Below, in pieces: positions 33,830-44,112 of a stretch of 64,000 nucleotides of DNA (position 1 is the first letter of the stretch; every line of letters begins with the position of its first letter). Source of the DNA: Clusia tigrina. Lineage: Eukaryota; Arthropoda; Insecta; Diptera; Clusiidae. The notes beneath the pieces are model-generated. The model saw only the letters and a program-made list of their open reading frames with translations. It searched no databases and was not told the DNA's origin. Location of the stretch: assembly GCA_920105625.2 (NCBI GenBank), contig OV050031.1, positions 134,975,917 through 135,039,916 on the forward strand, read 5' to 3'. The translations under genes and the position numbers were made by a program.

Positions 33830-34823
33830 TTCGTTGGGAGATGGTATGCCGCGTCTCAGCAATAAAGTTTTTGGTTGGATAGTGGGCGGTTCGTTGCAGT
33901 CGGCCACATGATCATCGTTGTCCACATGCTGTTATCTCTAAAATATATCGCCAATTTCGAATCGATGAGAGAGATCGAAAATACCAACTTATATTGTGGA
34001 GAAGCCATAAAGAAGAAGAGCTAAATGTGTTCCAGCTGAATGCTGTCACTTATGGTTTGTCATCTACTCCATTTTTAGCAATTCGTAGTTTGTTTTTCAT
34101 TGCAAACAAATTTGGTGCCTCGTTACCCCTCGGCTCGCAGGTACTTCGTGAAGATCTTTATGTTGACGACGTGTTGACAGCTGCTGATGACGTCGACACA
34201 CTGTTGGCGAAGAAAGATGAACAGGTTCACATTTAGAAATTTCATGGCCTTGAATTAGCAAAATGGAGCAGCAACTTTGCTAGAGTTGCATCGAATCATG
34301 ACGACGAAACCATAATCAAATTGGCTGATGATGACGTCACCAAAACTGTGGGGATGTCCTGGGAACCGAAGTTAGATATATTTTGCTTCTGCTTCGAGTT
34401 GCCCGAAATCCCCGTTCCAACAAAGAGGTCCATTTTGTCTGTTGTTGCCAAAATATACGATTTACTTGGAATTTTGAGTCCCATTGTAATTCGATGGAAG
34501 ATTTTTCTACAAGAAACGTGTGTTCAAAACTGTGGTTGGGATAAAGTCATAGTTGGTCAACTCAAAATGACGTGGCTCCAAATACAGAATGATCTGACAT
34601 TTATTCAAAAAATTTAAGTGGCTCGATATGTGTTTACGTCCTCAGAAAATCGAGGAGAAGTTTCGCTGATCAGAGAGCATTTGGTTGTTGTCTATACTAT
34701 CGTATTTGGGTCCAAGGCACGTATAAAATAACGCTATTAGCCGCCAAGTCAAAGTTTGCCCCAATAAAGGTCCAATCTTTACCTCCCTCGAGTTATGCGC
34801 CACCGTTTTGCTAAGTAATACGT
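33830..34823 (+). pseudogene. BEL-B reverse transcriptase and RNase H start
   Basis: VFQLNAVTYGLSSTPFLAIR at 34,024-34,080 and VLREDLYVDDVLTAADDVDT (YVDD at about 34,160) are the RT catalytic core. SVVAKIYDLLGILSPIVIRW and KIFLQETC at about 34,438-34,510 are the BEL connection segment. LLAAKSKFAPIKVQSLP at about 34,738 begins RNase H. The N-terminal RT part before 33,990 is mostly missing. Confidence 0.85.
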
Positions 34824-34824
34824 A

Positions 34825-35715
34825 GCACAAAATTAAATGTGAATTGGACAAATGTAAATTGGACAAGAGGAAAGTTGAGTAAAATATGACGCAATGTCTG
34901 CTGCAATAATCCATTATTGCCACAAAATGAGGCAACTTATCACAGCGCTGTAGTGAAAATGGATATGCATCTGGTATAAACGTAGTGCTTCCTTTAAGTG
35001 ATATCCTTCTGAAACATATTAGAGACAGACAAATGGATCCTGAAATGCATGTTTAAGTGTTAAGTTCCATTAAGTTTACCAGCTCATGAGTTCCTATGTA
35101 ATACTCATTTCTACTTTGGAATGGAGAAAATGTAAAAAGTCTTGTACGAGGGAACAAACTGCAGGAGGTAATATCTTTTTGTGACTTGGACAGGTCTGAT
35201 ATTGGGTTTTCCCGTAGAGAGAGGAAATCTTCTAGAATACATGAGTGGGATTAAATTGTTATTAAACTACGTTTGAGAACATGTTTAATTTCAAAAACTC
35301 TCACTGGAATGTTTAACTAAGAAAAATATGGTTGTATATAATACAAATTGCAATAACATTAATTTTAACCCATTATTATCACAAGTCCCACTTTAATTAT
35401 TCTTTCAAACACTTGTCTCTGCCGTAGTCAAATCTTTTCTGAACGACCCTGGCAATGCTAGTGGCTTTCTATAATTACTAGCTGATTTTAATCTCATTCA
35501 AGTGCGATCTGCAACTCTCAACAATTGTGCCCTCCATATTCGAGAAAAGGGAATCGCTTGTATGGGTATGCGAGAAAAATACAGTAACATTAATGATTCA
35601 AAGTTTAATATGAGAAGAGGGTACATCCAAACAGTGATGGACGGCCAAGTGGATGGAGTGAGTGCAAATAAATCACAACATCCAAACTTAATTGTGTGTA
35701 TACTGCTTAATCATT
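34825..35715. other. Unidentified insert in BEL-B RNase H
   Basis: BEL-B coding text stops near 34,823 (LPPSSYAPPF) and resumes near 35,717 (FWTDSKIVLQYLK). The roughly 890 bp between, or a part of it, is foreign. It shows no protein motif, no clear terminal inverted repeat and no target duplication that I could recognise. Confidence 0.55.
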
Positions 35716-35716
35716 A

Positions 35717-36160
35717 ACTTATTTTTGGACCGACTCAAAAATAGTTCTTCAATACCTGAAATTACACTAATCAACACTCCATGGTTTCGTCACAAATCGT
35801 ATCTCAAAAATTCAGGAGCAAACTAGAGAAGTTTATTGGAGACACGTTCCTTCAAAAAGTAACCCAGCTGATATAGTGTCTCGTGGTTGCAGTGCTCAAG
35901 ATTTGCCCAATAAAATTTGGTTTAGCGGTCCAATCTTTCTTCAAAAGAGTCATTCTAAATGGCCAAAAACTGAAAAAAATAGCTAAGGATCCATTAGAAT
36001 GCAGAAAAGCCGCAGTCTTCAGATGTACTGATGTCACCACATCTATCATAGAGGAAATAATCGATAGCCATTCTTCATATCTTAAAATTATTCGTATACC
36101 CGCTTATGTTTTTCGTTTCTTCAACATCACAACAGATGCCCAGCAGACCGTTCGTTAAAG
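35717..36160 (+). pseudogene. BEL-B RNase H C-terminal part and connector
   Basis: FWTDSKIVLQYLK holds an RNase H Asp. It is followed by RISKIQEQTREVYWRHVPSK, SNPADIVSRGCSAQDLP and FSGPIFLQKSHSKWPKT. The PSKxNPADxxSRG and WxGPxFL motifs are diagnostic of BEL/Pao pol. Confidence 0.85.
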
Positions 36161-36239
36161 CCCAAGGATCTGATTCATAACCATTTTCTGGCGAATCGTT
36201 GTCCATATACAACAATGTAATTTTAGAGATGACCTGACT

Positions 36240-37500
36240 GCCATGGGTAAAGGAGCTTCAATTCAACCATCATTGCAGAAGTTAACGCCATTTTTACACG
36301 ATACGACCGTTGGAAATGGCTTCATAAGCATACTTAGAGTTTGTGGCCGATTGTCAAATTCACCTTACCATACGACGCTCGATTTCCCGCATTCCAAAAC
36401 TCATCGTTTCGTCAAGCTGTATATCGAATATCTTCATCGAGTTCATTTACACGCTGGTCCGAAGGTCTTACTGGGCATCCTGAGTCAGAAGATATAAATA
36501 ATCAACGTCAGAGATGTCGTATGTTAAGTAGTTCGTAATTTAATTCACTGCTTTCGATACAAGCCCAAACTAATGGAGCAAATAATGGGTAATTTGCCAG
36601 CCTGCCAACTTGCCAGAATATCCGTTCTTAGTAGCTGGCAGTGATTTTTGTGGACCATTTCTGCCATCGTACCGCATTCGCGGTAAGGTACCATACAAAA
36701 CTTACATTGCTGTCTTCGTGTGTTTTAGCTCAAAGGCAACACACTAAGACCTTGTTTCCGTCCTGTATACGAACAATTGTATATTGTGCCTCAAGCGATT
36801 CGTTGGTCGACGTGGAATACCGCAAAGATTGTATTGCGATAACGCTACTAATTTTGTGGGAGCTCATAATAAACTGAACGAGCTCAAAGGCAGCTTTTTT
36901 GGGAAGACGTGGTTCCCGAAACGAAGTGGTACTCCATAGATACCGGATTTGAATTTAGTTTCATTCCTCCTCGTGCCCTACACTTCGGTGGGTTGTGGGA
37001 AAGCCGCAGTTAGGTCGACAAAAACCCTGCTCATAAAAAAAATTTGCCAAGCATACCTTACTTTCGAGGAGCTGCAAACTCTCATTATAGAAATCGAGGC
37101 CATTTTGAATTCTCGCCGAATTGCACCCATGTCAGATGACCCCAATGAAGGCGAAGCCTTAACACCAGGTCACACTGAACATTTTGATGTCACTAAACAA
37201 ACGCAGCTCACCCCTTGGCAACGTATTTAATTTTTGAAGCAACAATTTTGGCAGCTGTGGTCCCGAGACTACATTCTATCGCTTCAACAACGCACAAAGT
37301 GGCTCAACACCCAGCCAAACATTAAAGAAGGCCAATTAGTCATTGTTCGTGAGGACAACAATACCTCGCAAAAATTAGTAATTAACTCTATATCCGCCTC
37401 TGATGGACGAGTTCGAGTGGTCGAGCTGAAAGCAAAAAATGGTTTCATTCGTCGTCCTATACATCAGGCGGCTCCCTTACCTTCCCTATGTGATATTTGA
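36240..37500 (+). pseudogene. BEL-B integrase
   Basis: ILRVCGRLSNSPYHTTLDFP (about 36,330-36,390) and RVHLHAGPKVLLGIL are the HHCC lead. AGSDFCGPFLPSYRIRGKVP (36,640) carries the first catalytic Asp. The second Asp and Glu regions are frameshifted at 36,800-36,960. [20 protein letters not shown] and [10 protein letters not shown] at 37,060-37,170 and LWSRDYILSLQQRTKW at about 37,255-37,300 complete the BEL C-terminal domain, ending VELKAKNGFIRRPIHQAAPL. Confidence 0.85.
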
Positions 37501-37527
37501 AAGAGTGGCCTTTCAACGGGGGGAACA

Positions 37528-37972
37528 TGTCGGATGAGATCGCCAAAATTAATTATATTTATTTTATTTTGTATAGTCAAATAATTGCGGACCACCCTAA
37601 TAGAATATTTGAAATCTTATTACAGCAACAAAAAAATGCATACATACTGTTGTTTGCCAATATGCTTTTACCAGTATGCATGTTGTTGGCGCTACTTGGT
37701 TACAACGCCGATGCAAATCAGAATAGCAATAACAATAACAGCGCTGTCGCAGTTATTTACTTCAGGTTTTCCATTCAGCCACTGTATTGTTATTGTTGTT
37801 CCTTTTGGTTTCAACATTAGAATAACTGTCACTCGTTGTGATTTGGTGGTCCAACGACTTTAAAACAATTTTGCATTTTTGTAAGTAGTAGTCGAAAAGA
37901 AACTTTAAACAAAACATGTCCACCTCAACTTAAATTTGTGATTTTTACAACAGAAGGTTGTCTGTGCAAACA
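37528..37972 (+). repeat. BEL-B 3' LTR (445 bp)
   Basis: Begins TGTCGGATGAG after the purine tract and ends GCAAACA before CTATG. Confidence 0.9.
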
Positions 37973-38002
37973 CTATGCTTTGCATAAAAATTTCACTATA
38001 TC

Positions 38003-38173
<171 letters not shown>

Positions 38174-39082
38174 AGAGGTGTGATCAAAAAATAAAGTATT
38201 TATTTATTCATCAACAACTATCTTGTCCCCTTTAAAGTAATTCCCCTCAGATATAATACACTTATGCCAGCATTTTTTTCAATCCTCGAAACACTTCTGA
38301 AACCCTTCTTTTGGTATCGCTTACAGCTCCTGTTTCGATTTTTCTTTTATCTCCTCAATCGTAGCAAAACGCTTTCCTTTCATCGGTGTCTTCAGTTTTG
38401 GAAAGAGGAAAAAGTCAGCGGGGGCCAAGTCGGGTGAATACGGTGGTTGAGGCATGATAACGGTTTTATTTTTGGCTAAAAACAGCTCCTGAGCGATGTC
38501 CATGCGACGTTGTTTTTGCTCAAAATTTAGCAATTTTGGAACAATCTTCGTTTCATGCCTAAAACATCCGTAAAAATTGCTTGGCATGAGCCGAACGATA
38601 TGTCAACATCATCAGCAACCTCTCTGATAGTCATTCGATGATTATCCAAACTCATTTTCTGCACTGCGTCAATGTTTTCATCGGTTGTTGACGTGCTCGG
38701 GCGACCAGGACGAACATCGTCATTGATATCTTCTCGGCCTTCCTTAAACCGGTTATACCACAATTGAACTTGTGTTCTGCTCATAGTATACTCGCCAAAG
38801 GCCACAGTCAACATTTCAAATGTCGTTGCGCATTTAATTTCATTTTTTACACAAAACTGAATACAGTTTCTTTGATCCATTTTTTCGAATAGTACAAAAT
38901 CGAAGAGCACACCAAAACACGACTAACCTTTTTATCTGTCAAAAACAAACTGACAATCCAAAATGGTTGGCATTGCCAACATATATAACAGACATGTGTA
39001 ACAACATAACAGAAAAAAATGCGAACATCGAACATACGTAACTCACGAAAAGATGAAAATAACGGTTATCTTTTGATACACA
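38174..39082 (-). mobile_element. Mariner element 2 inside (TA)n, internally deleted
   Basis: Ends are imperfect inverted repeats (GTGTGATCAAAAAATAAAG on the left; GTGTATCAAAAGATAA on the right, read inward). Both sides are (TA)n, as expected from a TA-specific transposon landing in a TA tract. The length of about 0.9 kb is short for an autonomous mariner (about 1.3 kb), matching the central deletion in the transposase. Confidence 0.8.
38240..38910 (-). pseudogene. Mariner 2 transposase, catalytic centre deleted
   Basis: The minus strand from 38,880 reads MDQRNCIQFCVKNEIKCATT, MSRTQVQLWYNRFKEGREDI and DDVRPGRPSTSTTDENI, the DNA-binding HTH domains with the GRP linker. DNHRMTIREVADDVDISFGS follows. 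After a frameshift, LLNFEQKQRRMDIAQELF jumps straight to MPQPPYSPDLAPADFFLFPK. The region with the first two catalytic Asp residues is missing. GKRFATIEEIKEKSKQEL closes the protein. Confidence 0.85.
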
Positions 39083-39122
39083 TATATATATATATATATA
39101 TATACCTATATATATGTATATA

Positions 39123-39193
<71 letters not shown>
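39083..39193. repeat. (TA)n microsatellite, right of mariner 2
   Basis: TA-rich with a few 'acctatatatgta' interruptions near 39,105; continuation of the left array interrupted by the mariner. Confidence 0.9.
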
Positions 39194-39195
<2 letters not shown>

Positions 39196-39306
39196 TTATT
39201 AAATCAGTACACAAATTTGCTTTTTCTTTCTTGGTGCCTGAAAATCTGATATTCTTAAGTACTTTTTTCGAACGAGTTTTTCAATTGTTTGTACTCGTTT
39301 ACTGGC

Positions 39307-39522
39307 AAGTGCATTTGTGGTCTAGTGGTAAGCATGCTAGACTCACACCTCGAAGGTCGCAGGTTCAAATGCTGCCACGGGCTTGGTCTCCAAAATGTTC
39401 CTTTCTATAAAATCTTTTTCTCTTCGAGTCGAAAGCCTCTATAGCTAGTACTCATTCCTCCAACACCTTGTACTCATAATTAATTATGGTGTAAGGAATA
39501 ATATAATAATAAAAAAAATAAT
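39307..39522 (+). mobile_element. tRNA-like SINE candidate
   Basis: A box at 39,318-39,328 (TGGTCTAGTGG) and B box at 39,362-39,372 (GGTTCAAATGC) are 33 bp apart, close to pol III tRNA promoters. The T-arm can pair (GCAG / CTGC), but the acceptor and anticodon stems do not close, so it is not a functional tRNA. About 130 bp of unique body and an AAT/A-rich tail (39,497-39,522) follow, the layout of a tRNA-derived SINE. No target duplication was found by eye. Confidence 0.55.
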
Positions 39523-39670
39523 TGAAAATATTTTAATAAAAAAATTACTGCCTTTGCTAAAACATTTTTCACATCACAAAATATTTTAAGGCACCACACG
39601 ACGTCCAAGCCAATAAGGTGTGCTGTGTTATTGTCGAGAGTGGATTTTTATGGGCTTGCTCATGGCGTAA
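39523..39670. other. No gene recognised
   Basis: AT-rich, then a GC-richer stretch at 39,590-39,670 with no recognisable feature. Confidence 0.4.
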
Positions 39671-40018
39671 TCTTCTTTTTTATTCATATTGGGGAGAACT
39701 AAACCGAATGGCTTGCGCAAGTAATAATTGCACACATAGGCCGACGGCAGCCATCATGTGGCGAACACATTTTAATGTTGAATTTATTTTGTGAAATTTT
39801 GAAAATTTTAATAGAAACAACTTTATTTTATATATTTATTTAATTTTATATGATATTTGACTTTTTTAAATATTGAAGTTTTTGTTTACACTTTAAAAGA
39901 AGTTTGTTGCGATTCGCCCCGTTGTAAAACGTAAACTGGTATGTTGATGTACATACAAGTATCATTAGGTCCAAGTTGAATAAAGTAAAAGTGGTCTGAT
40001 ATTACCGTTCATACATAT
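39671..40018 (-). repeat. BEL-C 3' LTR end plus flank (F2), left copy
   Basis: Matches 43,095-43,445 with about 8 differences in 349 bp. The inner part (from about 39,812) matches the BEL-C 5' LTR at 49,614-49,905 apart from a gap. It ends CATAT, so the ATAT tetranucleotide abuts the gypsy LTR. Confidence 0.8.
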
Positions 40019-40605
40019 TGAAACGTGATAGCTCAGTGAAAAGGGATTGCATACTTTTAGGATCCCATCTGGAGAATGAGTGCCCCCTGTGAGTCAAGAT
40101 GCGAACTATTCGGTTAAAAGCTTATTCAAGAACCATCTGTCGGTAATATCAAAAAGAATATTCTCGACTTCTGTCGAAATGGCTCGAAAATTCTAGAAAA
40201 TACGAGAATGGCGTAGAATGGTCTACTCCAACCATTCGAAAACTATAAAAGCGACAAGACTGTTCAAACTCGAGGACAGTAGATCAGAGACCGTAACAGT
40301 GTGTACATCTAGCATTATAATCAAAGCAGCAGTATTTGTGAATTACAAAGTGGTGAAATTCATTAGTAAATAAAGTGACTAATTGTTTGTGATATAAAGT
40401 GCAAGTTATAACTAAGTAAACTTTAAGCCTAATATTAAATGTGTAAATAGCAATAATTAAATAAAGCTAATTATTTTAATTTAACCAGCGATTGTTTGAT
40501 TACTACACAATCCAGTGGTACGAGTCCGAGTATAGAGAGTTAGTGAAATTGTCAGGAGGGCAATTTTGTAACAGAGTAAATTGTCAAGAGGGCAATTTCG
40601 TAACA
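40019..40605 (+). repeat. Gypsy (SAP) 5' LTR, 587 bp
   Basis: TGAAACGTGATAGC to ATTTCGTAACA. Same length as the LTR at 43,446-44,032, with roughly 20 substitutions. The U3 part holds the GAA/TTC array and a TATA box; an AATAAA lies at 40,460. Confidence 0.92.
40156..40250 (+). promoter_or_regulatory. Phased heat-shock-element array and TATA box in LTR
   Basis: Units fall on one 5-bp lattice: GAA 40,156, TTC 40,161, GAA 40,176, GAA 40,186, TTC 40,191, GAA 40,196, GAA 40,206, GAA 40,216. The core GAAAATTCTAGAA is a perfect three-unit heat-shock element. A TATAAAA box follows at 40,244-40,250, so the array sits in the proximal promoter position. Heat-inducible transcription is inferred. Confidence 0.6.
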
Positions 40606-40625
40606 ATGGGTGTCAGAAGTGGGAT
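40606..40625 (+). other. Primer-binding site, probably tRNA-Leu type
   Basis: TGGGTGTCAGAAGTGGGATT starts two bases after the LTR and resembles the complement of leucine tRNA 3' ends. Assignment is from memory of tRNA sequences. Confidence 0.55.
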
Positions 40626-40644
40626 TGTGTATCTGTGATAAACA

Positions 40645-42678
40645 ATGGTTAAATTTGAAAAACTGAGATTGGAGCAGCTCAAAAAGGAGCTTGAGCGTTT
40701 AAATTTGCAAACACAAGGGCTTAAAGCGGAGCTGCAGGTGAGACTAAGGAGCGCTTTAGAAGAGCACGGTATAGATGTCGATGAGCATGAATTCCAATGT
40801 GAAGAGCCAACGACATCTCGATACGAAGAGAAACCGCAAGAAACTAATGCGGGTAACTTTGACATGAGCGCACTTATCGGGATAATGCAATCCTTTAAAC
40901 AGGATATGCAGCAGCAGTGACAACAAAATTCTCAAGCAGTCGATGAGAAGATACAGTTGCTATTACAGCAAAATGCACAAGCTGTCAAAGAGGATGTTAA
41001 AGAACAGTTGGAACAGCAGCTACAGAAAAGCGATGACAAGTTGCAGCAGCGGTTAGAGCAGAGTGAAACACGACTTGCTCTATTAGCGGAACAAAACTCA
41101 CAGCAGATGAAAGAAATATCTGATATGGTAGACAGGAAGGTTTGTGAAATTGAGACACGGCAGGAATCGTTCGAAAAGTCTGTAGAACAAAAGTTCATTG
41201 CGAACGAGCAAAAGCAGAACGAATTTAAGCAACAAATAGAGCAAAGAATTCACCTACTACAGGAAGGTGCATTGCCTGTGCCAGCTTTATCCTCAATAAA
41301 ACTGAAGCCTCCTACCTATGATGGAACCACGACATTTAGTGTCTTCAGAATGCAGTTTGAGACTACCGCTAACACAAATGGTTGGAGTGCTCGCGAAAAA
41401 GTGGCTGCATTAACCGTTTCGTTGAAAGGTGCTGCCGCTGATGTGCTTCAAACTATCTCAGAAAGTGAGCGAGACTGCTATGAAAGCTTGATGAATGCCG
41501 TTCAGCGCAAGTATGGTAGTGAACATCGCAAGCAGATTTACCAAGCAAAACTACGAACACGGGTACAGAAGATGGGTGAGTCTCTACAACAGTTTGCGGC
41601 GGAAGTGGAACGGTTGGCTCATCTTGCCTACCCAGGAGAGATCACTGAGAGGTGTATGATGGACACATTCGTATATGGCATTCGCGATGCGGAGATAAAG
41701 CGTTCTACGATAACTAATACGAAAGCTACATATATGGAGACAGTAGCTAGCGCTTTGTTATCAGAGACAGCAGCATTGGTGTGTCGGTCAGAATGCACAG
41801 CCCGTCAGATAAGAGTCGAGAACAGACAAAGTTTCACGGGCAAATGCTTTACCTGCGGTGATGTGGGGCACATGGCACGTGATTGTCAGTTGAGATGGAA
41901 ACATTATGCAACACACACTCCGGTAAGATTGCCAAAGCAAGACAAAGTCCGAATTAGGGAATCGGAAAAGATTGTCAAGCCGGGAAATGAACGGACTCCC
42001 ACAACTGATGGCCCAAGAATCTTCGTTTCTCAGGTGGCGCGGAAAAATAACAGCCTAACTGTCAACAGTATAATAAGCGGAAGAAAAATCGTGGTAACAT
42101 TGGATACGGGGGAATCACATTCCATAATCAGAAGGGATTTCGTTCGGGGAATCGAGCCGCTTCAGGGAATAAGTTTGCGTACGGCAACTGGAGATGATGC
42201 ACCGGTACTTGGAAAAGTTAAACGGAAAATCACTATCGGCACCACAATAGTGAAGCACGAGTTTATGGTTGCGGATATTGTGGATGAAGTAATCTTAGGT
42301 GTGGATTTCATGTTTCGGAATGGATTCACACTAGATTTTAAAAGCCGAGTACTGAAATATGCGAACACCGAAATACAGGTATTTATAGGTGATGATAAGT
42401 ATGGATTTGTTAAACAAGCCAATATATCGCGACGGACAAAAATCGCACCCAAGTCAGAGGCAGTTATACGGGCCAAAATGGGCGGAGATGTTGGGAAGCA
42501 TAAGAGCCGAATCGTACCAGAACAAGTAGCGAATATTTCAAATACCGCTGAAACCATAGCGAAAAAGAAGGTAAGGTGCCAGAGAATTTCAGCAATTGTA
42601 AACTGTGAGAGGCAACCGCGAGTCACGAAAAGCAAGATACGAGCTAATAAAAAGGTACCCGACGATCTAGCGAAATAA
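40645..42678 (+). pseudogene. Gag-protease of SAP gypsy (one internal stop)
   Basis: ATG at 40,645 opens a 677-codon frame broken only by TGA at 40,918. Residues about 5-40 (LRLEQLKKELERLNLQTQGL, KAELQVRLRSAL) match a SAP DNA-binding motif. Residues 90-205 are a Gln/Glu-rich coiled coil. Residues about 210-390 are a gypsy capsid region (LKPPTYDGTTTFSVFRMQFE; AALTVSLKGAAADVLQTI; LQQFAAEVERLAHLAYPGE). CFTCGDVGHMARDC (residues 401-414) is a CCHC knuckle. LDTGESHSII near residue 486 is the protease site, with Glu where Ala is common. The frame ends where RT should start. Confidence 0.85.
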
Positions 42679-42741
42679 TGGTCTAAAGAGTCATCTAGAG
42701 TACTTCCATGCAGCAATTGTATACCTAAAAAACAAGAACAG

Positions 42742-43068
42742 TTGAATGAAATTCATGGAAACGGCAGAAATCGTACGCAACTGATGAGTGATAAAAGGAA
42801 AGCGAGATATGATGTACGAGTAAACTCTAAGGGATTTCAGGAAGGGCAACTAGCTATGCTTCATAATCCGCAAAGGAAAAGTGGATTATCGCCAAAACTG
42901 CAAACACACTGGGAAGGACCTTATAAGGTGATAAAACGGATCAACGATGTTAGATACCGCATCCAGTGGACGAGAAATGTCAGGACCAAAATGAAATTCG
43001 TTCATTTAGAGAGGCTATCTCCTTATAAAGGTTGCAGTACTATCCTTGTTCGGGACGAACAAGTTTAA
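42742..43068 (+). pseudogene. Integrase C-terminal (chromo-like/SH3-like) tail
   Basis: KRKARYDVRVNSKGFQEGQL, SGLSPKLQTHWEGPYKVIKR and FVHLERLSPYKG form the C-terminal integrase module of gypsy elements (KLxxxWEGPYKV). The DDE core is missing because of the deletion between about 42,680 and 42,740. Confidence 0.82.
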
Positions 43069-43079
43069 GCGGAGGGCAG

Positions 43080-44036
43080 TGAAACGTGATAGCTTCTTCT
43101 TCTTTTTTATTCATATTGGGGAGAACTAAACCGAATGGCTTGCGCAAGTAATCATTGCATACATAGGCCGACGGCAGCCATCATGGCGCGAACACATTTT
43201 AATGTTGAATTTATTTTGTGAAATTTTGAAAATTTTAATAGAAAAAACTTTATTTTATATATTTATTTAATTTTATATGATATTTCACTTTTTTAAATAT
43301 TGAAGTTTTTGTTTAAACTTTAAAATAAGTTTGTTGCGATTCGCCCCGTTGTAAAACGTAAACTGGTATGTTGATGTACATACAAGTATCATTAGGTCCA
43401 AGTTGAATAAAGTAAAAGTGGTCTGATATTACCGTTCATACATATTGAAACGTGATAGCTCAGTGAAAAGGGATTGCATACTTTTAGGATCCCATCTGGA
43501 GAATGAGTGCCCCCTGTGAGTCAAGATGCGAACTATTCGAATAAAAGCTTATTCAAGAACCATCTGTCGGTAATATCAAAAAGAATATTCTCGACTTCTG
43601 TCGAAATGGATTGAAAATTCTAGAAAATACGAGAATGGCGTAGAATTTTCTACTCCATCCTTTCGAAAACTATAAAAGCGACAAGACTGTTCAAAGTCGA
43701 GGACAGTAGATCAGAGACCGTAACAGTGTGTACATCTAGCATTATAATCAAAGCAGCAGTATTTGTGATTTATAAAGTGGTGAAATTCATTAGTAAATAA
43801 AGTGACTAATGGTTTGTGAAATAAAGTGCAAGTAATAACTAAGTAAACTTTAAGCCTAATATTAAATGTGTAAATAGCAATAATTAAATAAAGCTAATTA
43901 TTTTAATTTAACCAGCGATTGTTTGATTACTACACAATCCAGTGGGACGAGTCTGAGTACAGAGAGTTTGAGAAATTTTCAGGAGGGCAATTTTGTAACA
44001 GAGTAAATTGTCAAGAGGGCAATTTCGTAACAATAT
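43080..44036 (+). repeat. 3' LTR start, duplicated flank, full LTR
   Basis: 43,080-43,094 is the first 15 bases of the LTR, right after the purine tract. 43,095-43,445 is a second copy of the flank F2. 43,446-44,032 is a full 587-bp LTR. ATAT at 43,442-43,445 and 44,033-44,036 flank that full LTR, and BEL-C LTR sequence continues on both sides of it. Confidence 0.88.
43583..43692 (+). promoter_or_regulatory. Phased GAA/TTC array and TATA in second LTR
   Basis: GAA at 43,583, 43,603, 43,613, 43,623, 43,633 and 43,643, and TTC at 43,588, 43,618 and 43,648, all fall on one 5-bp lattice. A TATAAAA box lies at about 43,671. It has one more in-phase unit (GAATTTTC) than the 5' LTR. Confidence 0.6.
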
Positions 44037-44112
44037 GTATAACTAGAAGTGTCCTGATAGAGCAGTTACTTCATACTTATACATATGTATGTGTATGTAC
44101 ATGCTCCCTACA

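Larger units (their letters stand above)
31607..37977 (+). mobile_element. BEL/Pao element B with intact ends, TSD CTATG
   Basis: CTATG at 31,607-31,611 and 37,973-37,977 flank LTRs that start T(G/A)TCGGATGAGATCGCC and end AAACA. Five-base duplications are normal for BEL. A purine tract (ACGGGGGGAA) precedes the 3' LTR. Internal gag-pol is broken throughout and interrupted near 34.8-35.7 kb. Confidence 0.88.
40019..43094 (+). mobile_element. Gypsy element with SAP-domain Gag, pol deleted
   Basis: 5' LTR 40,019-40,605, primer site, a long gag-protease frame, then only the integrase C-terminal tail, a purine tract (GCGGAGGGCAG) and the first 15 bases of the 3' LTR (43,080-43,094). RT, RNase H and the integrase core are absent. 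A complete second LTR lies 351 bp further on at 43,446-44,032. ATAT flanks 43,446-44,032 on both sides and precedes 40,019. Confidence 0.85.

Noticed and set aside
39307..39380. Functional tRNA gene
   Set aside because: A and B boxes are good, but the acceptor stem and anticodon arm do not pair, and an A-rich-tailed body follows, so a SINE-like element is more likely.
42162..42716. 184-codon minus-strand ORF
   Set aside because: Antisense shadow of the gypsy gag-protease frame, with no motifs of its own.
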